47,993 nucleotides of DNA, taken from assembly GCA_014904985.1 (NCBI GenBank), contig MU129072.1:1-47993 (forward strand). Reading direction: 5' to 3'. The stretch comes from Hydnum rufescens UP504. Its lineage: Eukaryota; Basidiomycota; Agaricomycetes; Cantharellales; Hydnaceae. Positions 10,901-20,586 of this stretch are shown here, piece by piece; the first letter of the stretch is position 1; the number at the start of each line of letters is the position of its first letter. The position numbers and the translations under genes were made by a program. The notes under the pieces were generated by a model. The model did not search any database, was not told the DNA's origin, and was given only the letters and a program-made list of their open reading frames with translations.

Positions 10901-12169
10901 ATGTGGAAATCTATCCGCAAGCATTTTAAACTCACCAAGAAAGTATCCACCGAGGAGGAAGTCCCCGGTGGAGAGATCCCCGACAAAAATAGGCGCTTTA
11001 GGGTCCTCATACTTGGACCGGCGAACGCGGGAAAGACCACTCTGCTCGAACGACTAACTGACTGCCCTGCCGGTGCAAGTATAGTGACCCGGGACGGAAA
11101 ACGTGTAATTACTACAGAGCTCAGTAGAGATGCTGTTCTAATTCATCCCTTTATCTCTCAGATTGAGGAGGTCCCCAGGGGATATGATCAAGTAAGAATC
11201 ATCCTATCAAAGGCACGCTGTGGTTACTCGATGTTTTCATACTATCTAGCGAGGGATCCACACCATCGACGATGAGATCACTTACAAATCAAACCCTGAT
11301 CTTGTTTTCCATGACTCTGGCGGTTTCGAGGCGGGAGGGGTCGAGGAGGTCGAGGCCGTCTGGCAATTTATTCAACAGCGCTCGTTAGCCTCACCTTCAG
11401 AGCAGTTGCATGCGATTTGGTGCATTTACATTTTGGCTCATACCCCCTCACACTTGGACTCATCGGTTGCTCCAGGCTCTGCATCCCAACCGATAATGAC
11501 AGGCCCTTTGGATTCCTGCAGTCGGGCTTTTTCTCCAAGCCCACAGCATCAGGTATGTCCCATGAGTCGCACCATTCGATCCTTTCTCTTACGTACTGGT
11601 CCATGTGTCCGTTCAGTGCCTGTGATCGGGATTTTCACCAAGCTGGATGGAAGAAAGACGAAAATTATGACTGAGGTTCTCGGCCCTGCTTCCGAACCAT
11701 CCGATTTCCTCGCTCGTGCCCCGGAGGTGGAGCAGAAAGTGGCTGAATTTGTTAACGGACTTGAGACACAATTTCGGAACCAGCGGTACCCACCTGCTGG
11801 TTTTCTCAGGGTTGGAAGTATGTATATCCTCTCTGAGTAGCAATTTTTCCCAGTTAAATTTTGGCATAAAGACATGCATGAAGTTACCGAGCAGAGCATA
11901 GCATTGTGCAACCAACTTCTTGGAGCCACTATGGATTCCCTTCCCAATGAGACCCAGAGATTGTTGCTTCGCCTCACGGTTTGGAAAAGAAACCGCCGGA
12001 TTCATACTGTGTATGTTTTAGAGCGGTGAGTGTGGATGTCCGATAGATTGAGAGTGACTAACAAGGATGTTTATCTCATAGAGTCCTTGATGGTGGAGCT
12101 GAAGGTGTTGTCTCAAGCTATATCCATGAGATGATGGTACAATTTGACTATGCTCAGGGAACATCATGA
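10901..12169 (+). CDS. G-domain (P-loop GTPase-like) protein, six exons, 332 residues as modelled
   Basis: Exons by eye: 10901-11191, 11250-11419, 11476-11552, 11617-11817, 11854-12025, 12082-12169. Introns are 58, 56, 64, 36 and 56 nt, all GT-AG, and the joined length is 999 nt in frame. Residues show G1 GPANAGKTT (39-47), G3 DSGG (119-122) and G4 TKLD (187-190), so the nucleotide-binding motifs are intact. This fits the large agaricomycete family of single-domain G proteins of unknown function. The N-terminus is basic (WKSIRKHFKLTKK). The C-terminus follows family-like sequence (GAEGVVSSYIHEMM) and then stops at TGA 12167, exactly where CpG-poor array DNA begins, so the last few residues may be acquired and the gene truncated. 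The biological role is unknown. Confidence 0.72.
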
Positions 12170-15100
12170 CCAAACCCCACCTGGGGAAGATGAAGAATCC
12201 CAGTTATGTGCAGATAAAGGGTTCAGGATTCTCATGGTGAGTGACTGGGCAAGTTGTGAGCAATGTATTGATTGTCTCACATGCTGTAATGGCAACAACT
12301 GGTGATACATTGTTGGTTTGTTGGATGGCATCAACACCATAGGAGGTATAGCCACAAGGACTAACATTCAGTCCACACTGACTGACTTACATGTTTCTTT
12401 GTGGCATTGACAATGTAGTTGGTCAGTCTGGATCTCCAAATTTGATACATGGTGTCTGGCTGATACATTTTTTGATACCACTGGGGATGCAGTATGTGAG
12501 TGGATGTCCCACCATTGGATACATGGCCATTTCCTGATACAGCTTCTGCTGGAATCTGCAATGCAGGGGGTGAGTTTGCATCTCATAGTTAATGTGAGGT
12601 TGCTGGGTGTATCTTTTGTTGACATGGATAACATAGCATGTGAGTGTGCATCTCCCACATTTGGATCCACTGTTCCTGGCTGATATATCCCTCTGTGACA
12701 TTGATACTGTAGGAGGTAAGCATCTCACAGTTTGGCATGTGGTCACCACCTGATGTGATATTTGGTGGCATGAACAACATAGAATGTGGGTTGGCTTCCT
12801 CTACTATTTGATGTGTGATGACTGACTCATATATCTTTTGGTGCAACACAGGATGTAGGTCTGGATGTCTTGGGATTTGATGCTTAGTTGCTGACTGACA
12901 AACCTTTTGTTGGCATTCACAATCTAGTATGTGAGTGTGGATTCAGTATGAGGTCCATGGCTGATATATTATTGGATGGGATGGGTAAAATAGGAGGTGA
13001 GTCCATATCTCCCAGCATTCATGGTGGTTTCTGGCCAGTGAATCATTTGGTTGCATGGATAATGTAGTATGTAAGTCAGAATTTCCTATAAGTTAGGACA
13101 TGCTCACTGGTTGATCTATTGTCTGATGGCATGGACAATGTAGAAAGTAAGTCCAGATCTCTTGCCATTTGATGCACATGGGCAGGCTGATATTTCTTTC
13201 TCTCTCATGGACAATGTAGGCTGTAGGTCCAGGTCTGCCACAAATGTGTGGTCCCTCATTGACACATTGTTTGGTCCTCTTGACACTGCAGCCTGTAAGT
13301 TTGTATATTCCCCAATTTGGTGTGTGGCAGGCTAATTCATTGTTTGGTCACTGATAATGCAGTATGTAAGTCTGGATCTCCTCCTCCACCTTAATGCACT
13401 GTTACTGTATGACACATCACTGGATGATATCAACAATCAAGAATGTGGGCACTTATGATTTTGTGTGTGATCATTAGCTGATCCATCTTCTGGTGGTATT
13501 TGCCATGTAGCTGGTGAGCAGCTTCTCTTACAATTTCAAGCAGGGTCACTGACTGATACATCAATGGGTGGTATTCACAATGTAGGATGTGAGTCTGCAT
13601 CCCCCATGATCATTAGTTGCTAGCTGATACATTTTTCAATGCCATCAACAATGTAGGCTGTAAGTCTGGTTCTTGTCAATGCAATGCACAAGTGCAGGCT
13701 GATATTTCTTTGTCTGACATGAACAATGTAGGAAGTAAGGATGTCCCACAATTTAACTCATGGTCACTATCTGATACATTGTTTGGTCCCATTGAAAATG
13801 TAGCATGTAAGCTCAAATCTCTTCTAATTCAATGTGGGGCCACTGGCCAATATATTCTTTGGTGACATTAATAATGTAGCATGTAAGTTCTGATCCCTGG
13901 CACCTTGCTGCAGAATCACTGGCTGACATATTGCTGGATGACATTAACAACCTAGCTGGTAAGCCTTTTGATTCAGTGTGTGGTGATTGGCTGACTCACC
14001 CATGGGATCAATAATGTAGCTGGTGGGTCTATGACCTTGCACAATTTGATGCAGGAATTGCTGGCTGATTCATCATGTGGCATTGACAATGTAGGATGTG
14101 AGTTGCATGCCCCATCTGGTGTATTGTTGGCTGATACATTGCCTGGGGTATCAAAAATGTAGGGGGTATGTTGAGATCTCTGGCAATTTGGTGTGAGGTC
14201 ACTGGCTGATACATTGTTTGGTGGCATTGCCCATGCAAGGTGGTGGGTTTTCATTTCCCACCATCCATTGTGTGGCCCTTGGTTAATATACCTTTGGATT
14301 ACATTGTGACTATAGTATGTAAGTCCAGATCTCAGACTGATCAATGCATGATTGTGGCCTGATTCATCTTCTGGTATCTGCAACACAGAGGGTAGGTCTG
14401 GAGCTTTGGATTCCATACACCACTGCTGGGTGATTTATCTATTGGTGGTGTTGATCACATAGAGTGTAAGATGAGGTCCATTAGAATTTGATGCAGGGTG
14501 CCTGGCTGATAGATTGGTGGGTCACCTGAACACTGTAGGATGTAATGCCATATCACCCTCTATCTGAAGAGTGGTTAGAGGCTGACACATCTTTGGGTGG
14601 GATTGACAATGCAGGATGTAAGTGCGGACATGTTAGAATTCAATGCATTGTCCCTTGATGATTCATCTTTTGGTGGCATTCGCAACATAGTCTGTAAGTG
14701 TGGATGTGTTCAAATTCAATGCATTGTCCCTTGCTGATTCATCTTTTGGTGGCATTCACAACATAGCTTGTAAGTGTGGATGTGTTCAAATTCAATGCAT
14801 TGTCCCTTGCTGATTCATCTTTTGTGGCATTCACAACATAGCATGTAAGTGTGGATGTGTTTAGAATCAATGCATTGTCCCTTGCTGATTCATCTTTTGG
14901 TGGCATTCACAACATAGATGTAAGTGTGGATGTGTTAAAATTCAATGCATTGTCCCTTGCTGATTCATCTTTTGGTGGCATTCACAACATAGGGTGTAAG
15001 TGTGGATGTGTTAGAATTCAATGCATTGTCCCTTGCTGATTCATCTTTTGGTGGCATTCACAACATAGTATGTAAGTGTGGATGTGTTAGAATCAATGCA

Positions 15101-17468
15101 TTGTCCCTTGCTGATTCATCTTTTGGTGGCATTCACAACATATATGTAAGTGTGGATGTGTTAGAATTCAATGCATTGTCCCTTGCTGATTCATCTTTTG
15201 GTGGCATTCACAACATAGGATGTAAGTGTGGATGTGTTAGAATTCAATGCATTGTCCCTTGCTGATTCATCTTTTGGTGGCATTCACAACATAGGGTGTA
15301 AGTGTGGATGTGTTAGAATTCAATGCATTGTCCCTTGCTGATTCATCTTTTGGTGGCATTCACAACATAGCTGTAAGTGTGGATGTGTTAGAATTCAATG
15401 CATTGTCCCTTGCTGATTCATCTTTTGGTGGCATTCACAACATAGGGTGTAAGTGTGGATGTGTTAGAATTCAATGCATTGTCCCTTGCTGATTCATCTT
15501 TTGGTGGCATTCACAACATAGCTTGTAAGTGTGGATGTGTTAGAATTCAATGCATTGTCCCTTGCTGATTCATCTTTTGGTGGCATTCACAACATAGCTT
15601 GTAAGTGTGGATGTGTTAGAATTCAATGCATTGTCCCTTGCTGATTCATCTTTTGGTGGCATTCACAACATAGCTGTAAGTGTGGATGTGTTAGAATTCA
15701 ATGCATTGTCCCTTGCTGATTCATCTTTTGGTGGCATTCACAACATAGGTGTAAGTGTGGATGTGTTAGAATTCAATGCATTGTCCCTTGCTGATTCATC
15801 TTTTGGTGGCATTCACAACATAGCTGTAAGTGTGGATGTGTTAGAATTCAATGCATTGTCCCTTGCTGATTCATCTTTTGGTGGCATTCACAACATAGTT
15901 GTAAGTGTGGATGTGTTAGAATTCAATGCATTGTCCCTTGCTGATTCATCTTTTGTGCATTCACATAGTGTGTGTGTTAGATTCATGCATTGTCCTTGCT
16001 GATTCATCTTTTGGTGGCATTCACAACATAGCTGTAAGTGTGGATGTGTTAGAATTCAATGCATTGTCCCTTGCTGATTCATCTTTTGGTGGCATTCACA
16101 ACATAGTTGTAAGTGTGGATGTGTTAGAATTCAATGCATTGTCCCTTGCTGATTCATCTTTTGGTGGCATTCACAACATAGCTGTAAGTGTGGATGTGTT
16201 AGAATTCAATGCATTGTCCCTTGCTGATTCATCTTTTGGTGGCATTCACAACATAGGTGTAAGTGTGGATGTGTTAGAATTCAATGCATTGTCCCTTGCT
16301 GATTCATCTTTTGGTGGCATTCACAACATAGTATGTAAGTGTGGATGTGTTAGAATTCAATGCATTGTCCCTTGCTGATTCATCTTTTGGTGGCATTCAC
16401 AACATAGGATGTAAGTGTGGATGTGTTAGAATTCAATGCATTGTCCCTTGCTGATTCATCTTTTGGTGGCATTCACAACATAGGTTGTAAGTGTGGATGC
16501 CTTGGAACTGAAAGCACCACCCTCACTAACCCATCTTTCAATGACCTTGACAATGTAGGCAGTAAGTCTGGATGCCTTGCAATTCAATGCATCACCCCTT
16601 GCTGATTCCTTTTTGGTGTCATTCCCAATGCAGCCAGTATGTTCAGATCCCTTAGGATTCAATGTATCATTGCTTCCTGATGTCCCACTTGGTGATTTTG
16701 CCCACATAGGAGGTCTGCCCACATCTCCCACCCCTTCATCCATCATCTCTCAATCTCTTCCTTGGTGGCATGTATGCCTTAGGATGTATGTCCACACCTC
16801 TTACTATTCAGTCTATGGTCCCTGGCTCATACACATTTTTCTGATATTTACAATTCAGCTTGTGAGTTCCTAGATCTATACAATGCAGTAATATTCTGTT
16901 TTCCAACTGCACTCCTTACAATTTCATTGATCACAGGATAATGTAAGTCACATATAATGTGGAAAACCCAAATGATTCTGTCCAATTGCAATATTAATCA
17001 TTGCTCACCTGTGCCTTCATTCTATCTGGTAAATATACTCAATCCTCACTCCCAACCTTACCCCTATCTCACATAAGTTTTATTAGGTGCTCAAATATCA
17101 GGGGAGCAAGGCCTGTGCACCCTTCCTCAAACTGTTGGTCAGTCTGGGTTTTCATTAATTCCCCACCTCCAGGGCATCTAAGCCTTCATTCCAGCATCCC
17201 CAGTCTATCCCATCCAATAATAATGTTCAATATCTGGTGTTTATTTGTTGTCAGTGTTGAGACCAATTCTAAGTGCACAGGAGATTGCTTATCTTGGCTT
17301 GTTAAACTAGTGGTCATTCTTTGGACTCGGGGGGAGAGGAATGCAGATTTGGCTACTGCTAGGTCTATCCAGGACCAAATCAAGGATGATGGAGGTTTCC
17401 AGGGATCTACTTCATTTTATATTGCAAGGAAACTTGCCAAGCTCATTGATGAATATACAGCATTGTAG
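12150..17468 (+). CDS. Candidate micro-exon gene: 5' exon, about 60 exons of 2-3 nt, two 3' exons
   Basis: Model: 5' exon 12150-12236 (29 codons, MLREHHDQT...GFRILM), then GT-AG intron-like units of about 73 nt separated by 2-3 nt, last micro-exon 16937-16942 (6 nt), exon 17087-17137, terminal exon 17255-17468 ending in TAG. If junctions are joined as read, skipping unit 39 (acceptor AG changed to AT near 15143) and unit 50 (damaged near 15967), the sum is 528 nt with no internal stop: 175 residues. The micro-exon part is polar and acidic in its first half and hydrophobic in its second. The terminal exon has a hydrophobic stretch (CLSWLVKLVVILW) then a charged tail (RKLAKLIDEYTAL). No known family is recognised, though DKGFRILM resembles the start of G-domain proteins. 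The frame depends on chosen exons. The region is CpG-poor like old repeats, which counts against an ordinary host gene. Confidence 0.5.
12237..14614 (+). repeat. Diverged part of the intron-like array: 32 units, every junction spaced by exactly 3 nt
   Basis: Triplets between AG and GT, by start: 12343 gag, 12419 ttg, 12493 tat, 12567 ggg, 12637 cat, 12713 gag, 12783 aat, 12852 gat, 12928 tat, 12994 gag, 13068 tat, 13144 aaa, 13220 gct, 13292 cct, 13363 tat, 13442 aat, 13511 ctg, 13586 gat, 13657 gct, 13732 gaa, 13804 cat, 13880 cat, 13956 ctg, 14020 ctg, 14095 gat, 14163 ggg, 14240 gtg, 14316 tat, 14389 agg, 14463 agt, 14539 gat, 14615 gat. Donors are mostly GTAAGT or GTGAGT (weak ones: GTATAG, GTGGGC, GTAATG). 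Acceptors are TAG or CAG, twice AAG. Most units keep CTGAY near 30-35 nt before the acceptor. The first unit is 106 nt, the rest about 61-76. Unit bodies are strongly diverged, so the retained signals and spacing stand out. Confidence 0.93.
14618..16483 (+). repeat. Homogenised core of the intron-like array: about 25 near-identical units of 75-76 bp
   Basis: Each 73-nt unit starts GTAAGTGTGGATG, contains TTGCTGATTC and ends CACAACATAG. Bodies are almost identical. Differences concentrate in the 2-3 nt between units: 14691 tct, 14767 ctt, 14842 cat, 14918 at, 14993 ggt, 15069 tat, 15144 at (acceptor lost), 15219 gat, 15295 ggt, 15371 ct, 15446 ggt, 15522 ctt, 15598 ctt, 15674 ct, 15749 gt, 15824 ct, 15899 tt, about 15967 damaged, 16032 ct, 16107 tt, 16182 ct, 16257 gt, 16332 tat, 16408 gat, 16484 gtt. 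Near identity implies recent amplification or gene conversion. Long open frames that run across these units are by-products of the 75-bp period and are not coding in themselves. Confidence 0.95.
16487..16942 (+). repeat. Right-hand diverged units of the intron-like array
   Basis: Six more junctions continue the pattern with diverged bodies: 16560 gca, 16634 cca, 16710 gag (donor GTCTGC, weak), 16783 gat (donor GTATGT), 16859 ctt (GTGAGT), 16937 gataat (GTAAGT). Units are 71-75 nt. After 16943 the next in-phase acceptor seen is TTATTAG at 17080-17086, giving a last intron of about 144 nt without internal repeats. Confidence 0.85.
17255..17468 (+). CDS. Terminal exon of the candidate micro-exon gene
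   Basis: Follows TTTGTTGTCAG (acceptor at 17254) and encodes 70 residues before TAG at 17466-17468. It starts VETNSKCTGDC, has a hydrophobic stretch and then a charged helix-like tail (RNADLATARSIQDQIKDD, IARKLAKLIDEYTAL). It is the only part of the model with ordinary exon length apart from the 5' exon and 17087-17137 (51 nt, donor GTCAGT at 17138). Phase agrees with the joined micro-exons. No domain is recognised. Confidence 0.5.
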
Positions 17469-18404
17469 GCATCATGTGCAATCCCTGTATCAGAAGTGAT
17501 GTCCCCCAATTTCATTGTGCTCAATAATCAACTCTGACAGGCATTATAATTAATTGACATCATTTCCCCTTCAAGTGGAGACTGTAAGCTGAAGTCATCA
17601 CCTTGGTCAGCCACTTGGACTGATCTCAAAAGGCATGTCCAACCACATCATATTAAATGCCTATGAGGCATCACAATCCTTTGATATCAAATAATTTCAA
17701 GAGGGTGACTTTGGGACTCTCAAACAAAGGTTTTTGATGTCAAATGGTCTCAAAAGTGTGACCTATATCCAAATATTAACAATGTACAATTATCCACAAT
17801 TATTTTTAATTACATAATGCCCAAAAGTGGAAATTACATCAATGTACTTGGCCATTCCCATTTATGGTACCAGATATTGCTTCCAGAATATTTTCATATT
17901 CATCATACTAACAATTACCTCATCATCAGGCCTGGAATCAAACAGTGGAAGCAGATGGATATATTGGGCTATTGGGATGGGTGCATTACACCATGAGACT
18001 GTTATATAATCATTCCTGAATAGTATCCAATTACATAATCACATGTTTCCTATGTAAAAAAAATGCCCAAATGCCAACCTAGTCAGCCACAAATGTATAT
18101 GTAGTTAGATACAATGAGCCTTGCATTTAAATAGTCTAACTAGATGTTTTTAGGTGGGGACCCCTGGGACCTCCAGCAGTGATTTCAGACCCTCAGACAA
18201 GGGGCCCCAGGGGCCCCTGGCTCTGAACTTAGAAAATGACCAGGGTGAACTCATATGGAGGGGGGTATCAGGATAGGTCCTGGCAAAGCTTGGGAAGGCC
18301 CCTGAATGGGTCAGCAGGCTACATGGGCTTATTGGAGATAATCACAGTTACTACAGTATCCTGTGTTTTATTCTTATTGACTTGTTTATTTTTTATTTAT
18401 TATA
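17469..18404. other. AT-rich, CpG-poor sequence without a supported gene
   Basis: No convincing coding sequence. It holds degenerate short repeats such as TGATGTCAAATGG and a block at about 18004-18075 (ATTCCTGAATAGTATCCAAT..., then poly-A and ATGCCCAAATG) similar to the foldback arm at about 40930-41000. A GGGGCCCCAGGGGCCCCTGG-type self-complementary stretch lies near 18200-18222. Confidence 0.6.
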
Positions 18405-18606
18405 TAAAAATTCACTTGCTGGTGTGGTACCATCCATAGAAATCCAAAAAAAACTAGCTAGTAGTACCACACCTGCTTTGGTGGGTGTGGTACAGTGCAT
18501 GGAAATTAAATAAAAAAAAAAAAACTGTATAGTAGCACTACACACCCACTTGGGCAGGTGTGCAGTACCATCCACAGAAATTTAAAAAAAAAAAAAAGAA
18601 CTGTAT
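18405..18606 (+). repeat. Three poly-A-ended repeats of about 65 bp
   Basis: Each copy has GGTGTGGTAC or a variant, then CCAT[CG]NA[TC]AGAAAT, an A-run (8 to 14), then ACTNG/ACTGTAT and a TAGTANCAC/TAGCACTACACAC segment that is partly complementary to the next copy's start. Copies lie at about 18415-18480, 18481-18548 and 18549-18606. The pairing of GTGTGGTAC with GTACCACAC suggests small hairpins. Origin unknown (SINE- or MITE-like tails are possible). Confidence 0.55.
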
Positions 18607-19054
18607 ACAGGCTGGTCAGCCATATAGCCTTAGCTCAAAAGGAGTACCATTTTGATGATTTGTCTTGGCCTGAGAGGGTTAAATTGGGGTTGATGTCAAA
18701 TGATGATCAAAAAGTGAATTTTGACCTTGGATTGATGGGTTTGACATCAAATTTGACATTAACTATTGTCAACAGCCTGAAGATGAAGGACTTCTCAAAT
18801 ATTCAGTACAACCCCATATGTGCAACTAAGGCTGACAGCTCAGTAGCTTGACTCAATCATATGAAAGAGGTCACATAGTGCATTGAGTACCACATCAAAA
18901 TACAGGTGGGTGGACTAGGTATAGTACAATGGGGGGCATGCATGATAGATTCACCATGAATATACTAGTACATAGGGAAGGAATGATAGAAGAATTTGAA
19001 GGACAGGAAAAAAAGGGCACAGGTTTGGGTGGTAAGAGGAATCAAACAAGCCTA
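18607..19054. other. Non-coding stretch
   Basis: CpG-poor, no supported gene. Contains TTTGACATCAAATTTGACATTA-like direct and inverted short repeats near 18745-18775. Nothing else is recognised. Confidence 0.5.
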
Positions 19055-19880
19055 ATAATGCTTGAAACAGCAAATATTTGAGCATCCCTGGTGGTGTTGA
19101 GGGAAGGGGAGTGGAAGATGAGGAACAGTGCAGCCAGAAGTTATCAGAAAACCCTGAAAGTGGGTGTGTTGAAAAGCTGTGATTTGGGTGCACAGAATGC
19201 ACCCACACACAGACTGAACAACAATGCCTAGCCCCCAGGGGGGCACATGAACCCAAAAGGGAAGATTGAGGATAGCACAATGGAAAGTGGTTGGTTCGTG
19301 GCATAAATATCCTTGATGGATTTGGATGAATGAGATGAATCAATTAAGCCTAAGAACATCAAAATCAGGCATGATTGGACTCCCCCAGGTGATGTTGAGT
19401 GGGAGATGAGGGGAAGATGAGGAATAGTGAGGCCAGAAGTTATCAGAAAACCTTGAAAGTGGGTGTGTTCAAAAGCTGTGATTTGGGCACACAGAATGCA
19501 CCCACACACAGCCTGAACAACAACACCTAGCCCCCAGGGGGGGCACATGAACCCAAAAGGGAAGATTGAGGATAGCACAATGGAAAGTGGTTGGTTCATG
19601 GCATGAATGTGCTTGATGGATTTGGACAAATGAGATGAAGTGATTAAGCCTAAGAACATCAAAATCAGGCATGATTTGACTCCCCCAGGTGATGTTGAGT
19701 GGGAGATGAGGGGAAGATGAGGAATAGTGAGGCCAGAAGTTATCAGAAAACCCTGAAAGTGGGTGTGTTGAAAAGCTGTGATTTGGGTGCACAGAATGTA
19801 CCCACACACAGCCTGAGCAACAACACCTAGCCCCAGGGGGGGCACATGAACCCAAAAGGGAAGATTGAGGATAGTGCAAT
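19055..19880. repeat. Tandem repeat, three copies, period 300 bp
   Basis: The block GCCAGAAGTTATCAGAAAACC recurs at about 19131, 19431 and 19731, with the neighbouring GTGATTTGGG, CACCCACACACAG, CACATGAACCCAAAAGGG and CCCCCAGG blocks at the same spacing. Copies 2 and 3 are closest to each other. The third is cut at 19880, where a different repeat starts. Because 300 is a multiple of 3, long minus-strand open frames run through the copies with a 100-residue period. They lack recognisable domains and I do not call them genes. Confidence 0.8.
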
Positions 19881-19986
19881 TAGGGATGCCTAGGTTCAGT
19901 TTTGGTTCAGTTTTTGCCAATTTGGGCAAAACCTAAACCAGACCTGAACCTGAAATCACCCATGAGGGCAAAACCTGAACCTGACC
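19881..19986. repeat. GGTTCAG/CTGAACC-rich terminus, possibly of a DNA transposon
   Basis: Starts TAGGGATGCC right where the third 300-bp repeat is cut, then has repeated GGTTCAG, GCAAAACCT and CCTGAACCTGA motifs in both orientations until the LTR at 19987. Clustered subterminal repeats after a TAGGGATG end recall hAT-type ends, but the other end is not identified. Confidence 0.35.
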
Positions 19987-20536
19987 TGTGTAATAAAGTA
20001 CTATAGATTGGACAAGTAAACCGTCGTGAACTGAGGGTAGTTGAACACGTAGCCTAGGGAAGCGCGTAGGGAGATACGAAAGGGAAAAGCAAGGAGGTAG
20101 GATACGAAGGAAATAGGCAAAGCGGGCGATATGAGCGGCTCGAATGAGCACGGTCATGCGAGTTCGAGGAGGGCATAGCAAGGGGCGCGCTTTGTAGTGC
20201 ATCCTCAGTTCGACCGACTCGAAGATCCTACCTAGCCTGGCTAGGTAGTAATCTCACTTCCCATTTGGCCTGGCCTCATGTGGAAGTGGAGTGGATGGGC
20301 AACGGAAGAAGGCAGAGGGTTACCTGGAATGGTGATTTGTTAGTAGCTTAGCTGATAGTGAGTACTCACTGCTCGGCTCTTGTATTCTCGCGTTCCTACG
20401 AACGGCGTGTTACTTCGACTCGCACTGGGAGTGAAAACAACATAGAATTCGATGGGAGAAGCCACGGGTTCGCCGCGGCAGCTCCCTAACGTTGCGCAAC
20501 GTATGTACACTACTATTACATAATCGCTATACTACA
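19987..20536 (-). repeat. Putative 3' LTR of Gypsy-C (550 bp)
   Basis: On the minus strand it starts TGTAGTATAG after the purine tract CAGGGGGCAC and ends TTATTACACA, next to GGTC. Boundaries are inferred from the TG...CA ends and the purine tract, since no second copy lies in the window. The plus-strand base context before it (TGACC) would be the target duplication. Confidence 0.55.
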
Positions 20537-20586
20537 GTGCCCCCTGTATATACTAAGCGCGATGGCTAGTCCGTCGATATTTCGTC

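Noticed and set aside
12164..12849. Overlapping minus-strand frames opposite the left part of the array
   Set aside because: Shadow frames of the repeat, with no domain, and the splice-like signals all point to the plus strand.
14618..16483. CRISPR-like array (constant repeat, variable spacer)
   Set aside because: The variable part is only 2-3 nt, the repeat is 73 nt, and the context is a eukaryotic genome. No cas genes.
14851..16605. Long plus-strand open frames with 25-residue repeats across the core array
   Set aside because: They are translations of the intron-like repeat caused by the 75-bp period (divisible by 3). They break wherever a unit is 76 bp and have no domain.
19228..19929. 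Minus-strand frame of 233 residues with 100-residue repeats
   Set aside because: Produced by the 300-bp tandem repeat. No start context or domain, and it runs into the GGTTCAG-rich end.
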